33,355 nt of DNA from CAYJMQ01 sp964371555 (GTDB lineage: Bacteria > Bdellovibrionota > JACOXK01 > 2-02-FULL-40-11), in contig CAYJMQ010000019.1 in assembly GCA_964371555.1 (NCBI GenBank), forward strand, positions 1-33,355, in the 5' to 3' direction. Shown in pieces: positions 15,181 to 24,455 of this stretch. The position numbers were made by a program, and so were the translations under genes. The notes below the pieces were generated by a model that saw nothing but the letters and a program-made list of their open reading frames with translations, ran no database searches and had not been told where the DNA came from. How positions within the stretch are numbered: the first letter of the stretch is position 1; every line of letters starts with the position of its first letter.

Positions 15181-17265
15181 ATTAAAATTAGAGCCTTTAT
15201 ATTTTTTGATTTATTTCTTTTATCTTTGCTTGTCCTTGTGAAGACGGCTTATGCGGATCCCGTTCAGTTTTCCCCTAAAATCTATTCTGCCCTTGAAATC
15301 TTGAAATCAGATCATATTGAAAAACGAGAAATGGCCATCTCACTCATCATGAATGCAAAAGAATTCGTTTTGAATCCAAAAGCAAAAGAACTTCTGGAGC
15401 GAACGGTAAAACTTTTAAACGAGAATGAGGGGGGAGAAACATTTCTCTCAGCCTTACAAATTTCGGGGGCTACTGACAATTTACAAAATGCTCTCAGATT
15501 GAATCGACCTTCTCTGAATCGATATTATCAGTCTGAATCGCGGTACCTCGAAAAGTTGATCAAGCTTCATTTTTTCGCTGAGCACTTTGACCAGGTCGAA
15601 ATGTCTTATGTGGGGATTGAACCTAAAACAGCGCTGCTCCTGATAACTCAATTTATTGCAGATCCGCAAGCAATCACTTACGAACCCGATATTGCTGAGT
15701 TGATCCTGGGTAAAGACCATCTCGGAAATCCCTCTTCAATGGCCGTTAAATTCATCCTTCCCAAAGAAGAATTTGATCTGCCGCCCGGCGAAGAAAATAA
15801 AGATTTCAAGGGGGCTATCAGGGAAATTTTAAGTGAGATTGAAAATGTTGACCTTCCCATTCATTACGAAATAAATCAGGTCGGAAATCGGCTCTCCATT
15901 CAATTAGAAGTCATTGGCCTTCAATACATTCCACTTGTAGAAAGCTACTTAAGGAATCTCTTGGCCTTCAGTAATCACAATCGTTATGCCTTTAGCGCGG
16001 CAAATCAGATTGAGAGTTTATCCCGCTGGTTTAAAAACGCCCATTTGGGGGGACAACCCGCCTTGGTGGGGGTCGCCAAAAATGCCTCTAAAATCTTGGA
16101 AAATGTTGAAGAAAAATTGCGTTCACGATTGTTGGCGGGCGCTTGGTATGAACCCACTGTTGAAACAGTTAAAAAGACTGTAGTGGGGCATGCAGAGACA
16201 GCGATTGCGCACATTCAAAAAGATCTAGAGATAAAAATAAACAGCGGCCAACTCACAGAAGAAGCTCTTAAAACAGAAAAAGCCCAGGCTGCTCTATATA
16301 TCGCGGAGATTAACAAAACGAAAAAACACAGATTGAAACTCATTGATCGCTATGTCCGATATGTGGAAACAAATTATTCCACTCTCATCCAACGAACAAC
16401 AGGTTATCGCCTGCATCGGTTTATGAGCTGGAAGCTAACACCACCGCCACTATTTTCAAAACTGCCGCCACGAGTTCAAGCTTATCTTCGACTGATGGCG
16501 GCTGAGAAAGCGGGTGGGATTCATGTTGTGACATTGGATCGCCTCTTGAAGGGGATCTCTTTCCTGATCGCCGGCTATTATCTCTACCATGGCGTTAACC
16601 AGGTGATGAGAACCAATGATCCCGATGAACGACAATTTATTTGGAGAATCTACGGTGTCAAAATTATTAATGCTCTTATGTATGCTGTTCCAGTTCTTGG
16701 AGAAGGCGCTATTTGCCTCGATCTTGGCGGCTGGCTGACCAACTCCCTCATTTTTTCACCCTTAGGGATTGAATCCCATATCCCTTCGGTAGAGGAAGTT
16801 CTTCACTATGTTTTGAACTCCGCTGAAAATACCTATCAGAAAAGGTGGTTTAACATTAAGGACTTTGACCTCTTGGAAAATGACCTCTACGGTCATCTTG
16901 AGATACCTTCATTCATAAACGATACAAATATGCGCCGGATCACAACAGATTTTATGATTTTTAGAAGAGCCATCGAAGACTTTAAATTAAGTGATCAGAA
17001 TGAAGCTTCTCTTGAAAAACTTCTCGAAGAACGAGCTTATTTTATCGACAGCTTAAAGACCCTCGCTCAAAAATATATTTTATTGACTCATTATGCCCTA
17101 TACCAGTCAAAATATGAAATACAGAGAAGCTTCAGCGTCTTGGAAAGTAAATTGAATTTCCAGCTATTTGATGAGTGGTATGGTTACACCCTTGCCGTAA
17201 AAGATCTTGATAAAACCTTTACCAATCTCTTCACCGATCAGAAATCTTTGGAAGAAAATAAATAA
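15181..17265 (+). CDS. Exported/membrane protein of unknown family, apparent ATT start
   Basis: The frame is open from a stop at 15127. No ATG, GTG or TTG lies between there and 15226. An ATT at 15181 has a perfect AAGGAG 8 bases upstream and begins an ideal signal peptide (IKIRAFIFFDLFLLSLLVLV then KTAYA-DP), so I place the start there (694 aa). The mature part is mostly helical and charged. Two hydrophobic stretches at about residues 462-480 (LLKGISFLIAGYYLYHG) and 500-530 (IINALMYAVPVLGEGAICLD) suggest membrane contact. No known domain is recognised. It converges with the C11-like protease gene, with 30 bases and a weak 6-bp hairpin (17277-17295) between them. Confidence 0.75.
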   Translation: MKIRAFIFFDLFLLSLLVLVKTAYADPVQFSPKIYSALEILKSDHIEKREMAISLIMNAKEFVLNPKAKELLERTVKLLNENEGGETFLSALQISGATDNLQNALRLNRPSLNRYYQSESRYLEKLIKLHFFAEHFDQVEMSYVGIEPKTALLLITQFIADPQAITYEPDIAELILGKDHLGNPSSMAVKFILPKEEFDLPPGEENKDFKGAIREILSEIENVDLPIHYEINQVGNRLSIQLEVIGLQYIPLVESYLRNLLAFSNHNRYAFSAANQIESLSRWFKNAHLGGQPALVGVAKNASKILENVEEKLRSRLLAGAWYEPTVETVKKTVVGHAETAIAHIQKDLEIKINSGQLTEEALKTEKAQAALYIAEINKTKKHRLKLIDRYVRYVETNYSTLIQRTTGYRLHRFMSWKLTPPPLFSKLPPRVQAYLRLMAAEKAGGIHVVTLDRLLKGISFLIAGYYLYHGVNQVMRTNDPDERQFIWRIYGVKIINALMYAVPVLGEGAICLDLGGWLTNSLIFSPLGIESHIPSVEEVLHYVLNSAENTYQKRWFNIKDFDLLENDLYGHLEIPSFINDTNMRRITTDFMIFRRAIEDFKLSDQNEASLEKLLEERAYFIDSLKTLAQKYILLTHYALYQSKYEIQRSFSVLESKLNFQLFDEWYGYTLAVKDLDKTFTNLFTDQKSLEENK

Positions 17266-17295
17266 ACTTGGGTTTGGAACGCACCATTGGCGTTC

Positions 17296-18543
17296 TTACC
17301 AACGGGTCATCGGTTCGGAAACATAAGGCAACCAAAAGGTTCCCGGCGAATGTGGGGAGTTAAAATTGAGCGACGCATACTCCTCTTTGAATAATTCAGA
17401 AGCGCGTGAGACCATCCATAAGCCAGAATCATCTTTTCCCTTATAAGGCTCTGCCAAAAGCGCCCCCGGAGTCATCATTAAATCCAGAGCAGCTTTAACT
17501 GATGAAGGAGCCCCGGAAATTAAAGACAAGCTCATGAGAAACCTTCCAAGGTCAATTCCTTCAATGAGATGTTTTTCCCAGTTGCCACTCGGCTTTGAAA
17601 GTTCCATAAGATCAGCCAACTCTTGAAAACGCTTTTCAGCTATAAAGATGTGATAGATATATTGCCACACTTCTGCAAGGGCTTGATTAAACGGGTTCAA
17701 ATATGACAATCGAAAATAGTTCCAGTGGTGAGATGCGCGAAGATATCGGCCTGTTTGAAGATTTCTTGCACTGTTTAAACGATTCACAAAAAGAATCTTT
17801 TGAAACATCTCTTCTGTGGTATCGGCTTCGTGAATCTTCTCCATAAACATAAAACTTGCCCACCATGCCTTGTGTGAGGTGGGATAAGCATTCGCTAAAA
17901 CATAATCGGTGTAAGGAGAAAGCGCTGTAAGAACTTCAATGCCACTCATGCGGCAAGAAAAAAAACAGATGCTTTCATATCGAATCCCCGTTTTTTTGAT
18001 TTCTTGCACAAATTGAGAAAGCCTAAAAGGCGTCTTCGGAGATGACTCATCATAAGAATGTGAAGAATGTGGGAAAAGATCTTGTGAAGAATATTGATAG
18101 GGGGATATCAAACTGTGGCCAAAATAGATCAGGGATACACGAGTGCCCGGTTCAATATATTGCATTAAAGCGGCGAACGGATCCCGAACCGAATCTGTCT
18201 CAACAAGCGAGGTTTCTTTATAACTTCGATCAGTCACTACAACGATTTTCGAATCGGTTTGAGGAGCGTCAGAGGCTGGGTCGTAATAGATGATACTATT
18301 AAATGTCTTTCTTTTTTGAATCGCCGTTTTCTGAATGTAGAGGAAATGCTCTTGAGGGAAATAGATGTTTCTTAATTTTTCTCCTCCCTCCCTGATCTCT
18401 CTCAAAGGACTATGAAATCGCCTGGCATCTGATGATAAAAAAAAGATCAGGGTTCGACGTTCAGGTTCAGGACCAGCCCACAGGATATTGATTAGAACAA
18501 TACTCGGGAAGCAGACACAAAGTAAAATGAATCTTAATCCCAA
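17296..18543 (-). CDS. Exported clostripain-like (C11, clan CD) cysteine protease
   Basis: A 415-residue protein with an N-terminal signal or anchor (residues 4-23). The region 95-225 has the caspase-like order of strands: VSLIYFGHSL with His143 and SICFFSCRMSGIEVL with Cys197, followed by SPYTDYVLANAYPT. C11 enzymes have HG...DACLM...E about 45-55 residues apart; here the spacing is 54 and the C-x-M-x-x-x-E pattern is kept, while the Gly after His is replaced by Ser. Clostripains cut after Arg or Lys, but specificity here is unknown. Its start overlaps the upstream membrane gene by 10 bases, so the two are an operon. The C-terminal 150 residues are helical with no known domain. Confidence 0.7.
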   Translation of the reverse strand: MGLRFILLCVCFPSIVLINILWAGPEPERRTLIFFLSSDARRFHSPLREIREGGEKLRNIYFPQEHFLYIQKTAIQKRKTFNSIIYYDPASDAPQTDSKIVVVTDRSYKETSLVETDSVRDPFAALMQYIEPGTRVSLIYFGHSLISPYQYSSQDLFPHSSHSYDESSPKTPFRLSQFVQEIKKTGIRYESICFFSCRMSGIEVLTALSPYTDYVLANAYPTSHKAWWASFMFMEKIHEADTTEEMFQKILFVNRLNSARNLQTGRYLRASHHWNYFRLSYLNPFNQALAEVWQYIYHIFIAEKRFQELADLMELSKPSGNWEKHLIEGIDLGRFLMSLSLISGAPSSVKAALDLMMTPGALLAEPYKGKDDSGLWMVSRASELFKEEYASLNFNSPHSPGTFWLPYVSEPMTRW

Positions 18544-19241
18544 AATTTAATTTTTTCCCAAAGTTTACAAAGATCTTCTTTCAAAGAATGCTTTTCCTGT
18601 GCGTAATACAAAATCAACAAGATCATAAGGATAGTTGCTCCAATGACAACGGTAGTCCAGGCAAATGGATACCCTTGGCTCGTCTGATCCTCCATCAGCC
18701 GAACTTCTTTTAGAAACGAAGAAACGCCGCCTTGTCGAATATGTTCATTAATGACATGAAAGGCATGGCTTTTAGCCCCGCCGCTTAATTCCTTAAAAGG
18801 GGCATGATGAAACCTCTTTAATACAGCATGGTAGTAAAATTCATGCATAAGTGTGCGCGCCATTCCGTCCGCATGAAATTGGGGGATTTCATGTCCGCTC
18901 GCAGAGGCTTCCAATTCTGCCAATTGCCCTTCCAACTCTGCCAGAACCAGATTGAAATCACTGATCGCTTGATCCATCTCAAAAATCATTTTCTGCTCAG
19001 ATTCCTGAGAGATTTCTGATTTTGCGATCGACATGAGTTCTCCAAATGCGCCATTTATCACATCGGACAAGTCAGAAACGGTTTGTGTTTCCAAAATTCC
19101 CTTATCCAACCTCTCAACGACTCTGGGAAATGAAGCCGCAGTCGCCAAGGGCTGTGCCCAGGCATTAACGCAAACGGTGTATGAAAATAAAAACGCCAAA
19201 AAACCCGAAAAACATTTGATCCCCGTACTATTTAGATTCAT
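18534..19241 (-). CDS. Membrane-anchored coiled-coil protein, partner of the protease
   Basis: A 235-residue protein with a signal peptide (FSGFLAFLFSYTVCVNAWA, cleavage near residue 29). A long helical periplasmic part includes an acidic coiled coil (MDQAISDFNLVLAELEGQLA). A His-rich stretch follows (HEIPQFHADGMARTLMHEFY then HFKRFHHAPF-like residues), and there is one transmembrane segment at about 196-217 (TTVVIGATILMILLILYYA) with a short charged tail inside. HEFYYHAVLKRFHH might bind metal, but no complete HExxH is present. It is the first gene of a two-gene operon with the C11-like protease, so it may anchor, present or inhibit the protease. I know no matching family. Confidence 0.65.
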   Translation of the reverse strand: MNLNSTGIKCFSGFLAFLFSYTVCVNAWAQPLATAASFPRVVERLDKGILETQTVSDLSDVINGAFGELMSIAKSEISQESEQKMIFEMDQAISDFNLVLAELEGQLAELEASASGHEIPQFHADGMARTLMHEFYYHAVLKRFHHAPFKELSGGAKSHAFHVINEHIRQGGVSSFLKEVRLMEDQTSQGYPFAWTTVVIGATILMILLILYYAQEKHSLKEDLCKLWEKIKFWD

Positions 19242-19357
19242 GTCTCACTCTCCTTTATGGAGTGCTCCTTTATCACTGTCGCCATAGGAAATCAATCAGA
19301 AAAATGGTTGAAAAAAGATGGGGATTCTTTTAATAAGGAACAGTCTATTCATATTGC

Positions 19358-19462
19358 GCGATAATTTTGCCTTGAGGCACAAAATTATCGCACTATACGG
19401 GCCCGTAGCTCAGTTGCCAAGGGCATGCGAATGCATGCCCGTTCCAATGAGGCTCTCCCAAC
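19358..19462 (+). repeat. Hairpin plus tRNA-Ala 5' mimic, palindrome and anti-D-arm
   Basis: A 12-bp stem (19358-19369 with 19380-19391, with inner GCC/GGC pairing) is followed by an exact copy of tRNA-Ala bases 1-18 (19399-19416). Next is a perfect 8-bp palindrome GGGCATGC-GAAT-GCATGCCC (19421-19440), then CCAATGAG (19444-19451), then GCTCTCCCAAC (19452-19462), the exact reverse complement of the tRNA-Ala D-arm at 19537-19547. The architecture equals that at tRNA-Asp, but the sequence follows tRNA-Ala. It lies upstream of the tRNA's own likely promoter. Confidence 0.85.
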
Positions 19463-19478
19463 GCGTATAAGTAATGAG

Positions 19479-19507
19479 TTGAGAAGATGTGGGCGGTCTT
19501 GTATAAG
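19479..19507 (+). promoter_or_regulatory. Likely sigma-70 promoter of tRNA-Ala
   Basis: TTGAGA (19479-19484), 17-base spacer, TATAAG (19502-19507); transcription would begin about 8 bases before the mature tRNA. It lies between the anti-D-arm and the real tRNA. Confidence 0.6.
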
Positions 19508-19522
19508 CTATAAGACTGTGTG

Positions 19523-20604
<1,082 letters not shown>

Positions 20605-20621
20605 AGTTAAAGGGGACCACT

Positions 20622-22097
20622 ATGCCATTCACCGCTATCATTGCAACCCCCCAAAAAAACCGCTACGATAACTACATGGACGAGAAAAAGCTTGGCTGGA
20701 TTGGCTTTGCCTCTGTCTCGTTTGCAACACTGATGGCCACACTTGATTCGAGCGCGATCAATGTGGCGCTCCCCGCTATTTCCCGCGATTTTCATGCCGC
20801 AATGAAGCATGTGCAATGGGTCATGATTTCTTATCTACTGACTGCCTGTTCGCTCCTTCTCCCGATGGGACGATTTGGGGATCTCTGGGGGAAGAACCGC
20901 TTATTTAAGATAGGTTTTCTTGTCTTTATTTCTTCCGCGCTGCTCTGCTCATTCGCCAAAACACTCGATCAGCTGATTTTTTTCCGGATCTTCCAGGGGA
21001 TTGGGGGGGCGATTGTCATGTCCCTTTCTCCGGCAATCCTTGTGGATTCTTTCCCGGCCAGCGAGCGGGGCAAGGCAATGGGATTTATGGGAACGATGGC
21101 ATCGATCGGGCTTTTATCCGGCGCGCCGATTTCCGGGCTGCTGACACACTATTTTTCATGGAAATCGGTTTTTTTTATTAATATCCCAATGGGGCTGATC
21201 GGGCTATTCTGGGCTCTTAAATTTCTTCCGAAAGATCCCGTGATGCCATTCCCTTTGCGATTCGATTTTTTAGGTTCTTTTTTTGTGATTTTGAGCTTTG
21301 GCTCCCTCCTTTTTTTACTTACAAATATTCTCAGTTGGGGATTTCATTCGACTTACACATTTCTTTTTGCCAGTTTGTTTTTAATGGGTGGAATGCTTTT
21401 TTTAAAATGGGAATGGAAGAATCCACACGGCGTGCTCGATCTCTCTCTTTTTAAAGACCGGTTTTTTTTATTCGGGAACCTTTCGCTTCTTCTTCATTGT
21501 ATCTCCCTCTTTATTCTCTATTTTCTCGCCCCTTTTTTTCTGACACAGGCGATGGGTTATTCGCAAAAAGAAATTGGTCTGATCATGATGGCAATTCCAC
21601 TCGCCTTTGCGATTTCAACCCCGTTATTTGGCACCATCTCAGATCGAATTGGGTATCGGATTTTGGTCCCCTCGGGGCTTTTTCTGATTGCCTTGGCCTA
21701 TTTCTGGTTTGGAACAACAACCTTAACAACTTCGTCGTATGAAATTTTTGTAAAACTCTTCTGTGTAGGGCTTGCCGGGGGGCTTTTTCAAACCCCCAAT
21801 AACAGCGGGTTAATGGGAGCAGTGCTCAAACATCACCTCGGCACTGCGGCGGCCTTGATTGCGACCATGCGAACATTTGGAACCGTCATCGGTGTCTCTT
21901 TAGGAACCGTTATCTTTACACTTCGGATTTCCGCATACAATGGTTTTGGGCCGGCCTTTTCCGTCCATGATCTTCCGACCGACCTTTTCATCAACGCATT
22001 CCGCGATACCATGTGGCTTTCCGCCGCAATCGTCCTTTTGGGAATGGGGGTTTCGTTGATCAGATACAATGGGCGCAATTTGTCACAGGAACTGTAA
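20622..22097 (+). CDS. MFS multidrug-type exporter, 14-TMS (DHA2)
   Basis: A proton-driven efflux transporter of the inner membrane. About 14 hydrophobic segments are present over 491 residues. Motif D1/A appears as GRFGDLWGKNRLFK after the second helix, and motif C as GLLSGAPISGLLTHYFSWKS followed by VFFINIPMGLIG; ATLDSSAINVALPAI in the first helix is typical of the EmrB/QacA group. AGGGG lies 6 bases before the ATG at 20622. A second in-frame ATG at 20676 (MDEKKLGW) is closer to the usual N-terminus but has no ribosome site. It is divergent from the GT9 gene. Substrate unknown. Confidence 0.9.
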   Translation: MPFTAIIATPQKNRYDNYMDEKKLGWIGFASVSFATLMATLDSSAINVALPAISRDFHAAMKHVQWVMISYLLTACSLLLPMGRFGDLWGKNRLFKIGFLVFISSALLCSFAKTLDQLIFFRIFQGIGGAIVMSLSPAILVDSFPASERGKAMGFMGTMASIGLLSGAPISGLLTHYFSWKSVFFINIPMGLIGLFWALKFLPKDPVMPFPLRFDFLGSFFVILSFGSLLFLLTNILSWGFHSTYTFLFASLFLMGGMLFLKWEWKNPHGVLDLSLFKDRFFLFGNLSLLLHCISLFILYFLAPFFLTQAMGYSQKEIGLIMMAIPLAFAISTPLFGTISDRIGYRILVPSGLFLIALAYFWFGTTTLTTSSYEIFVKLFCVGLAGGLFQTPNNSGLMGAVLKHHLGTAAALIATMRTFGTVIGVSLGTVIFTLRISAYNGFGPAFSVHDLPTDLFINAFRDTMWLSAAIVLLGMGVSLIRYNGRNLSQEL

Positions 22098-22293
22098 AAT
22101 GTTTACACTATTAACTTCATAAGTAATATTAAGCGGTTAGAATTACTGTGCCTCGTCTTTTTCTTCCTCGCCGGATTCACTGAACAGAGAAAAGGTTAAG
22201 AACCCAAGATTTTCTTATCTAAGAATAAATGAAAATAAAGTAATTTCAAATACTTATCATTATTCTCCATTTTGGCATCCGGGTTGCAATTTT

Positions 22294-23235
22294 ATGAATT
22301 ATATAATGAAAGGGTTTATAAAATATGTGGCCTGTTGTGTTGTCACAGCCGTTGTAATGCTGATGGCGCTTTATGCCTTAAACCGTGGATATCACCATGG
22401 AAATATTACCGATCATTCCTATTCCATTTTTAAGCCCTTCTCGAGTCTCTTTGGAAAAGAGAAGGAAAAGGAAGAAGAGAATGCTGTCTCTCCGAAACCA
22501 GAGCAGGAACCCGAAAAGAAAAATGACTCAGAGAAAGAATCCAAAAAAGAAAAAACCATTGTTCCAAAAGAATTAACCATCACAGAATCTGAAGAGATGA
22601 GATTAAATATGGAGTCTCAGAAGAAAACAGAATCAAAAAATTCAGAAACATCATCAACACTCATTTTAATTCAGAAGGCCGTAGATGAACGATTTTTCTC
22701 AAAAGAATCGGCCAAAGAATCGGAAAGACGAGTAGTCATGCCTCTCTTTGATGCTGTTTTTGTTCCAGCCTATTCAGTGGAAAATTTTACGGACCGCACG
22801 ATTGAGCAATTTCAAAAAACTTTCCCCGCTGTGAATCCCCGTAACAATACTTTTGTCATTGAAAGAGAAATTGCTTCATCATTTGCATCAGGCGAAGGGA
22901 AAAGCTACGAGATTTCTGTTTATGACAAAGAAGGCACAGAATTCCTGGGAACTTTTGAAACCGATCAAAACCCCTCTTTCCCATTTCGAGGGCTTCCACA
23001 GTTTCTAAAAGCAGGGGGCGGCCAGTTTGATTCTTCCTCCCGTTTTTTGATTTTTTCAGACATTTCGGAAAGTACGCGGGAGGTGTTAAGCAGTGAAGAG
23101 CATTTTCTGACTATTTTTCAAAATGTCTATCAATCAACCCCCGATTCCGGGCTCTTCATTGGCAAAGATCCAAAATCCGGGTATGAGGTTTACACGCTCT
23201 TTCCCGGAATCTTCCTCGCACAGCGCTTGCGGTAA
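22294..23235 (+). CDS. Membrane-anchored protein with charged linker, unknown
   Basis: The 313 residues comprise an N-terminal transmembrane anchor (about 8-28, YVACCVVTAVVMLMALYALN), then about 80 residues very rich in Glu, Lys and Ser (disordered linker), then a folded C-terminal part from about residue 120. The latter contains FDAVFVPAYSVENFTDRTIEQ-like sequence and strands such as KSYEISVYDKEGTEFLGTF. The layout resembles periplasm-spanning anchors, but no known domain is seen. A second ATG four codons in (MKGFIKYV) is equally possible. The 195 bases upstream (22098-22293) are AT-rich and show no gene. The next gene, a LolC/E permease, begins 29 bases downstream. Confidence 0.65.
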   Translation: MNYIMKGFIKYVACCVVTAVVMLMALYALNRGYHHGNITDHSYSIFKPFSSLFGKEKEKEEENAVSPKPEQEPEKKNDSEKESKKEKTIVPKELTITESEEMRLNMESQKKTESKNSETSSTLILIQKAVDERFFSKESAKESERRVVMPLFDAVFVPAYSVENFTDRTIEQFQKTFPAVNPRNNTFVIEREIASSFASGEGKSYEISVYDKEGTEFLGTFETDQNPSFPFRGLPQFLKAGGGQFDSSSRFLIFSDISESTREVLSSEEHFLTIFQNVYQSTPDSGLFIGKDPKSGYEVYTLFPGIFLAQRLR

Positions 23236-23264
23236 TTCCGGAATTTTTATAAGCTACCGTTCAA

Positions 23265-24455
23265 ATGCTTGCGTTTGAACGGCTGATGGGCCTTCGCTAT
23301 CTTTTCTCAAAACGAAAAGGATCTTTTTTTTCACTGACCACTCTCATTTCTATTGGGGGGGTTGCTTCGGGCGTACTCACGCTGATTGTTGTTCTTTCCG
23401 TCATGAATGGATTTGGAAAAGATCTGCAGGATAAAATTCTCGGTTTTAAATCCCACATTGTGATTGAAGCAAAGGATTTTTCTCCATTTGAATATTCGCC
23501 GCCTTTTTTGAAGAACCTGAAAGCGCTTGATCCAAACATTATCGATGTGACACCTTCCCTCTCTTCTGAAATGATGGTCCGGCATGGATCTGACCTGACC
23601 GGTGTGTTGTTCAAAGGAATGGCCCCCCCCCTGCAAGGAATAAAGAAGGGAAAAGAAGGCCACCCCCCAATTCTTCTGGGAAGGGAACTTGCGCAGTCGC
23701 TCGGCGCCTATGAAGGGGATGTCGTCGAAGTAATTTCTCCCATAGAAACAACAGGCCCGTTGGGAGTCATACCCAAAATGAGAAGCTATTACGTAGCAAA
23801 CCTTTTCGCGACAGGTCTTTACGAATACGATACAAAGCTTATCTATGTTTCATTGAGAGACGCCCAGGATTTCCTGGAGGTTCCTAATCGTATCGATGCC
23901 ATCGAAATCAAGGTATCGGACATTTATAAAACAGGCGTTGTTATTCAAAAAATAAAATCGCTGCCAGAGGCGCAGTCTCTTTTGATTCGTGATTGGCGTG
24001 AGCTCAACAAGAATTTATTTCACGCGCTCAAACTTGAGAAGATCGCGATGTTTGTAATTCTGCTTCTCATGGTGCTTGTTGCGGCTTTAAATATTGTCAC
24101 AACGGTTACCCGCATGGTCCTTACGAAAAGAAAAGAAATTTCGATCCTGAAAGCGATGGGGGCAAATCGAAACCAGATTCTTCATATTTTTCTTTTTCAG
24201 GGAATGGTGATTGGCTCTGTCGGCCTTCTGGCCGGACTTTTAAGCGGCTACGCAATCTGTCTCATTTTGGGTCGATTTGAGCTGATTCGTCTTCCCGATA
24301 TCTATTACAATACCTCTGTGCCGGTTCAGATGCAGCCAGGTTATTTTGTAGTGATTGGGCTTGCCTCCTTTCTGATTACAGGGCTTTGTTCTTTTTTCCC
24401 GGCCTGGAAGGCTTCACGCGTCCACCCCCTTCAGGGAATCCGATATCTGACATGA
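23265..24455 (+). CDS. lolC: Lipoprotein-releasing ABC transporter permease (LolC/LolE type)
   Basis: Inner-membrane permease that extracts lipoproteins for transfer to LolA on their way to the outer membrane. The N-terminus GLRYLFSKRKGSFFSLTTLI then GVASGVLTLIVVLSVMNGFG is diagnostic of LolC/E. A large periplasmic domain (about 45-260) follows, then three helices with the FtsX-type motif MVLTKRKEISILKAMGANRN and the end FFPAWKASRVHPLQGIRYL. Length (396 aa) is normal. No lolD ATPase or second permease is adjacent, which is unusual, so the partner must be elsewhere. The stop overlaps the tryptophanase start (ATGA). Confidence 0.9.
   Translation: MLAFERLMGLRYLFSKRKGSFFSLTTLISIGGVASGVLTLIVVLSVMNGFGKDLQDKILGFKSHIVIEAKDFSPFEYSPPFLKNLKALDPNIIDVTPSLSSEMMVRHGSDLTGVLFKGMAPPLQGIKKGKEGHPPILLGRELAQSLGAYEGDVVEVISPIETTGPLGVIPKMRSYYVANLFATGLYEYDTKLIYVSLRDAQDFLEVPNRIDAIEIKVSDIYKTGVVIQKIKSLPEAQSLLIRDWRELNKNLFHALKLEKIAMFVILLLMVLVAALNIVTTVTRMVLTKRKEISILKAMGANRNQILHIFLFQGMVIGSVGLLAGLLSGYAICLILGRFELIRLPDIYYNTSVPVQMQPGYFVVIGLASFLITGLCSFFPAWKASRVHPLQGIRYLT

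Noticed and set aside
12040..19241. One combined defence island of RM genes plus caspase-like protease
   Set aside because: The protease and its neighbours have signal peptides and lie outside the att repeats, so a cytoplasmic antiphage role is not supported.
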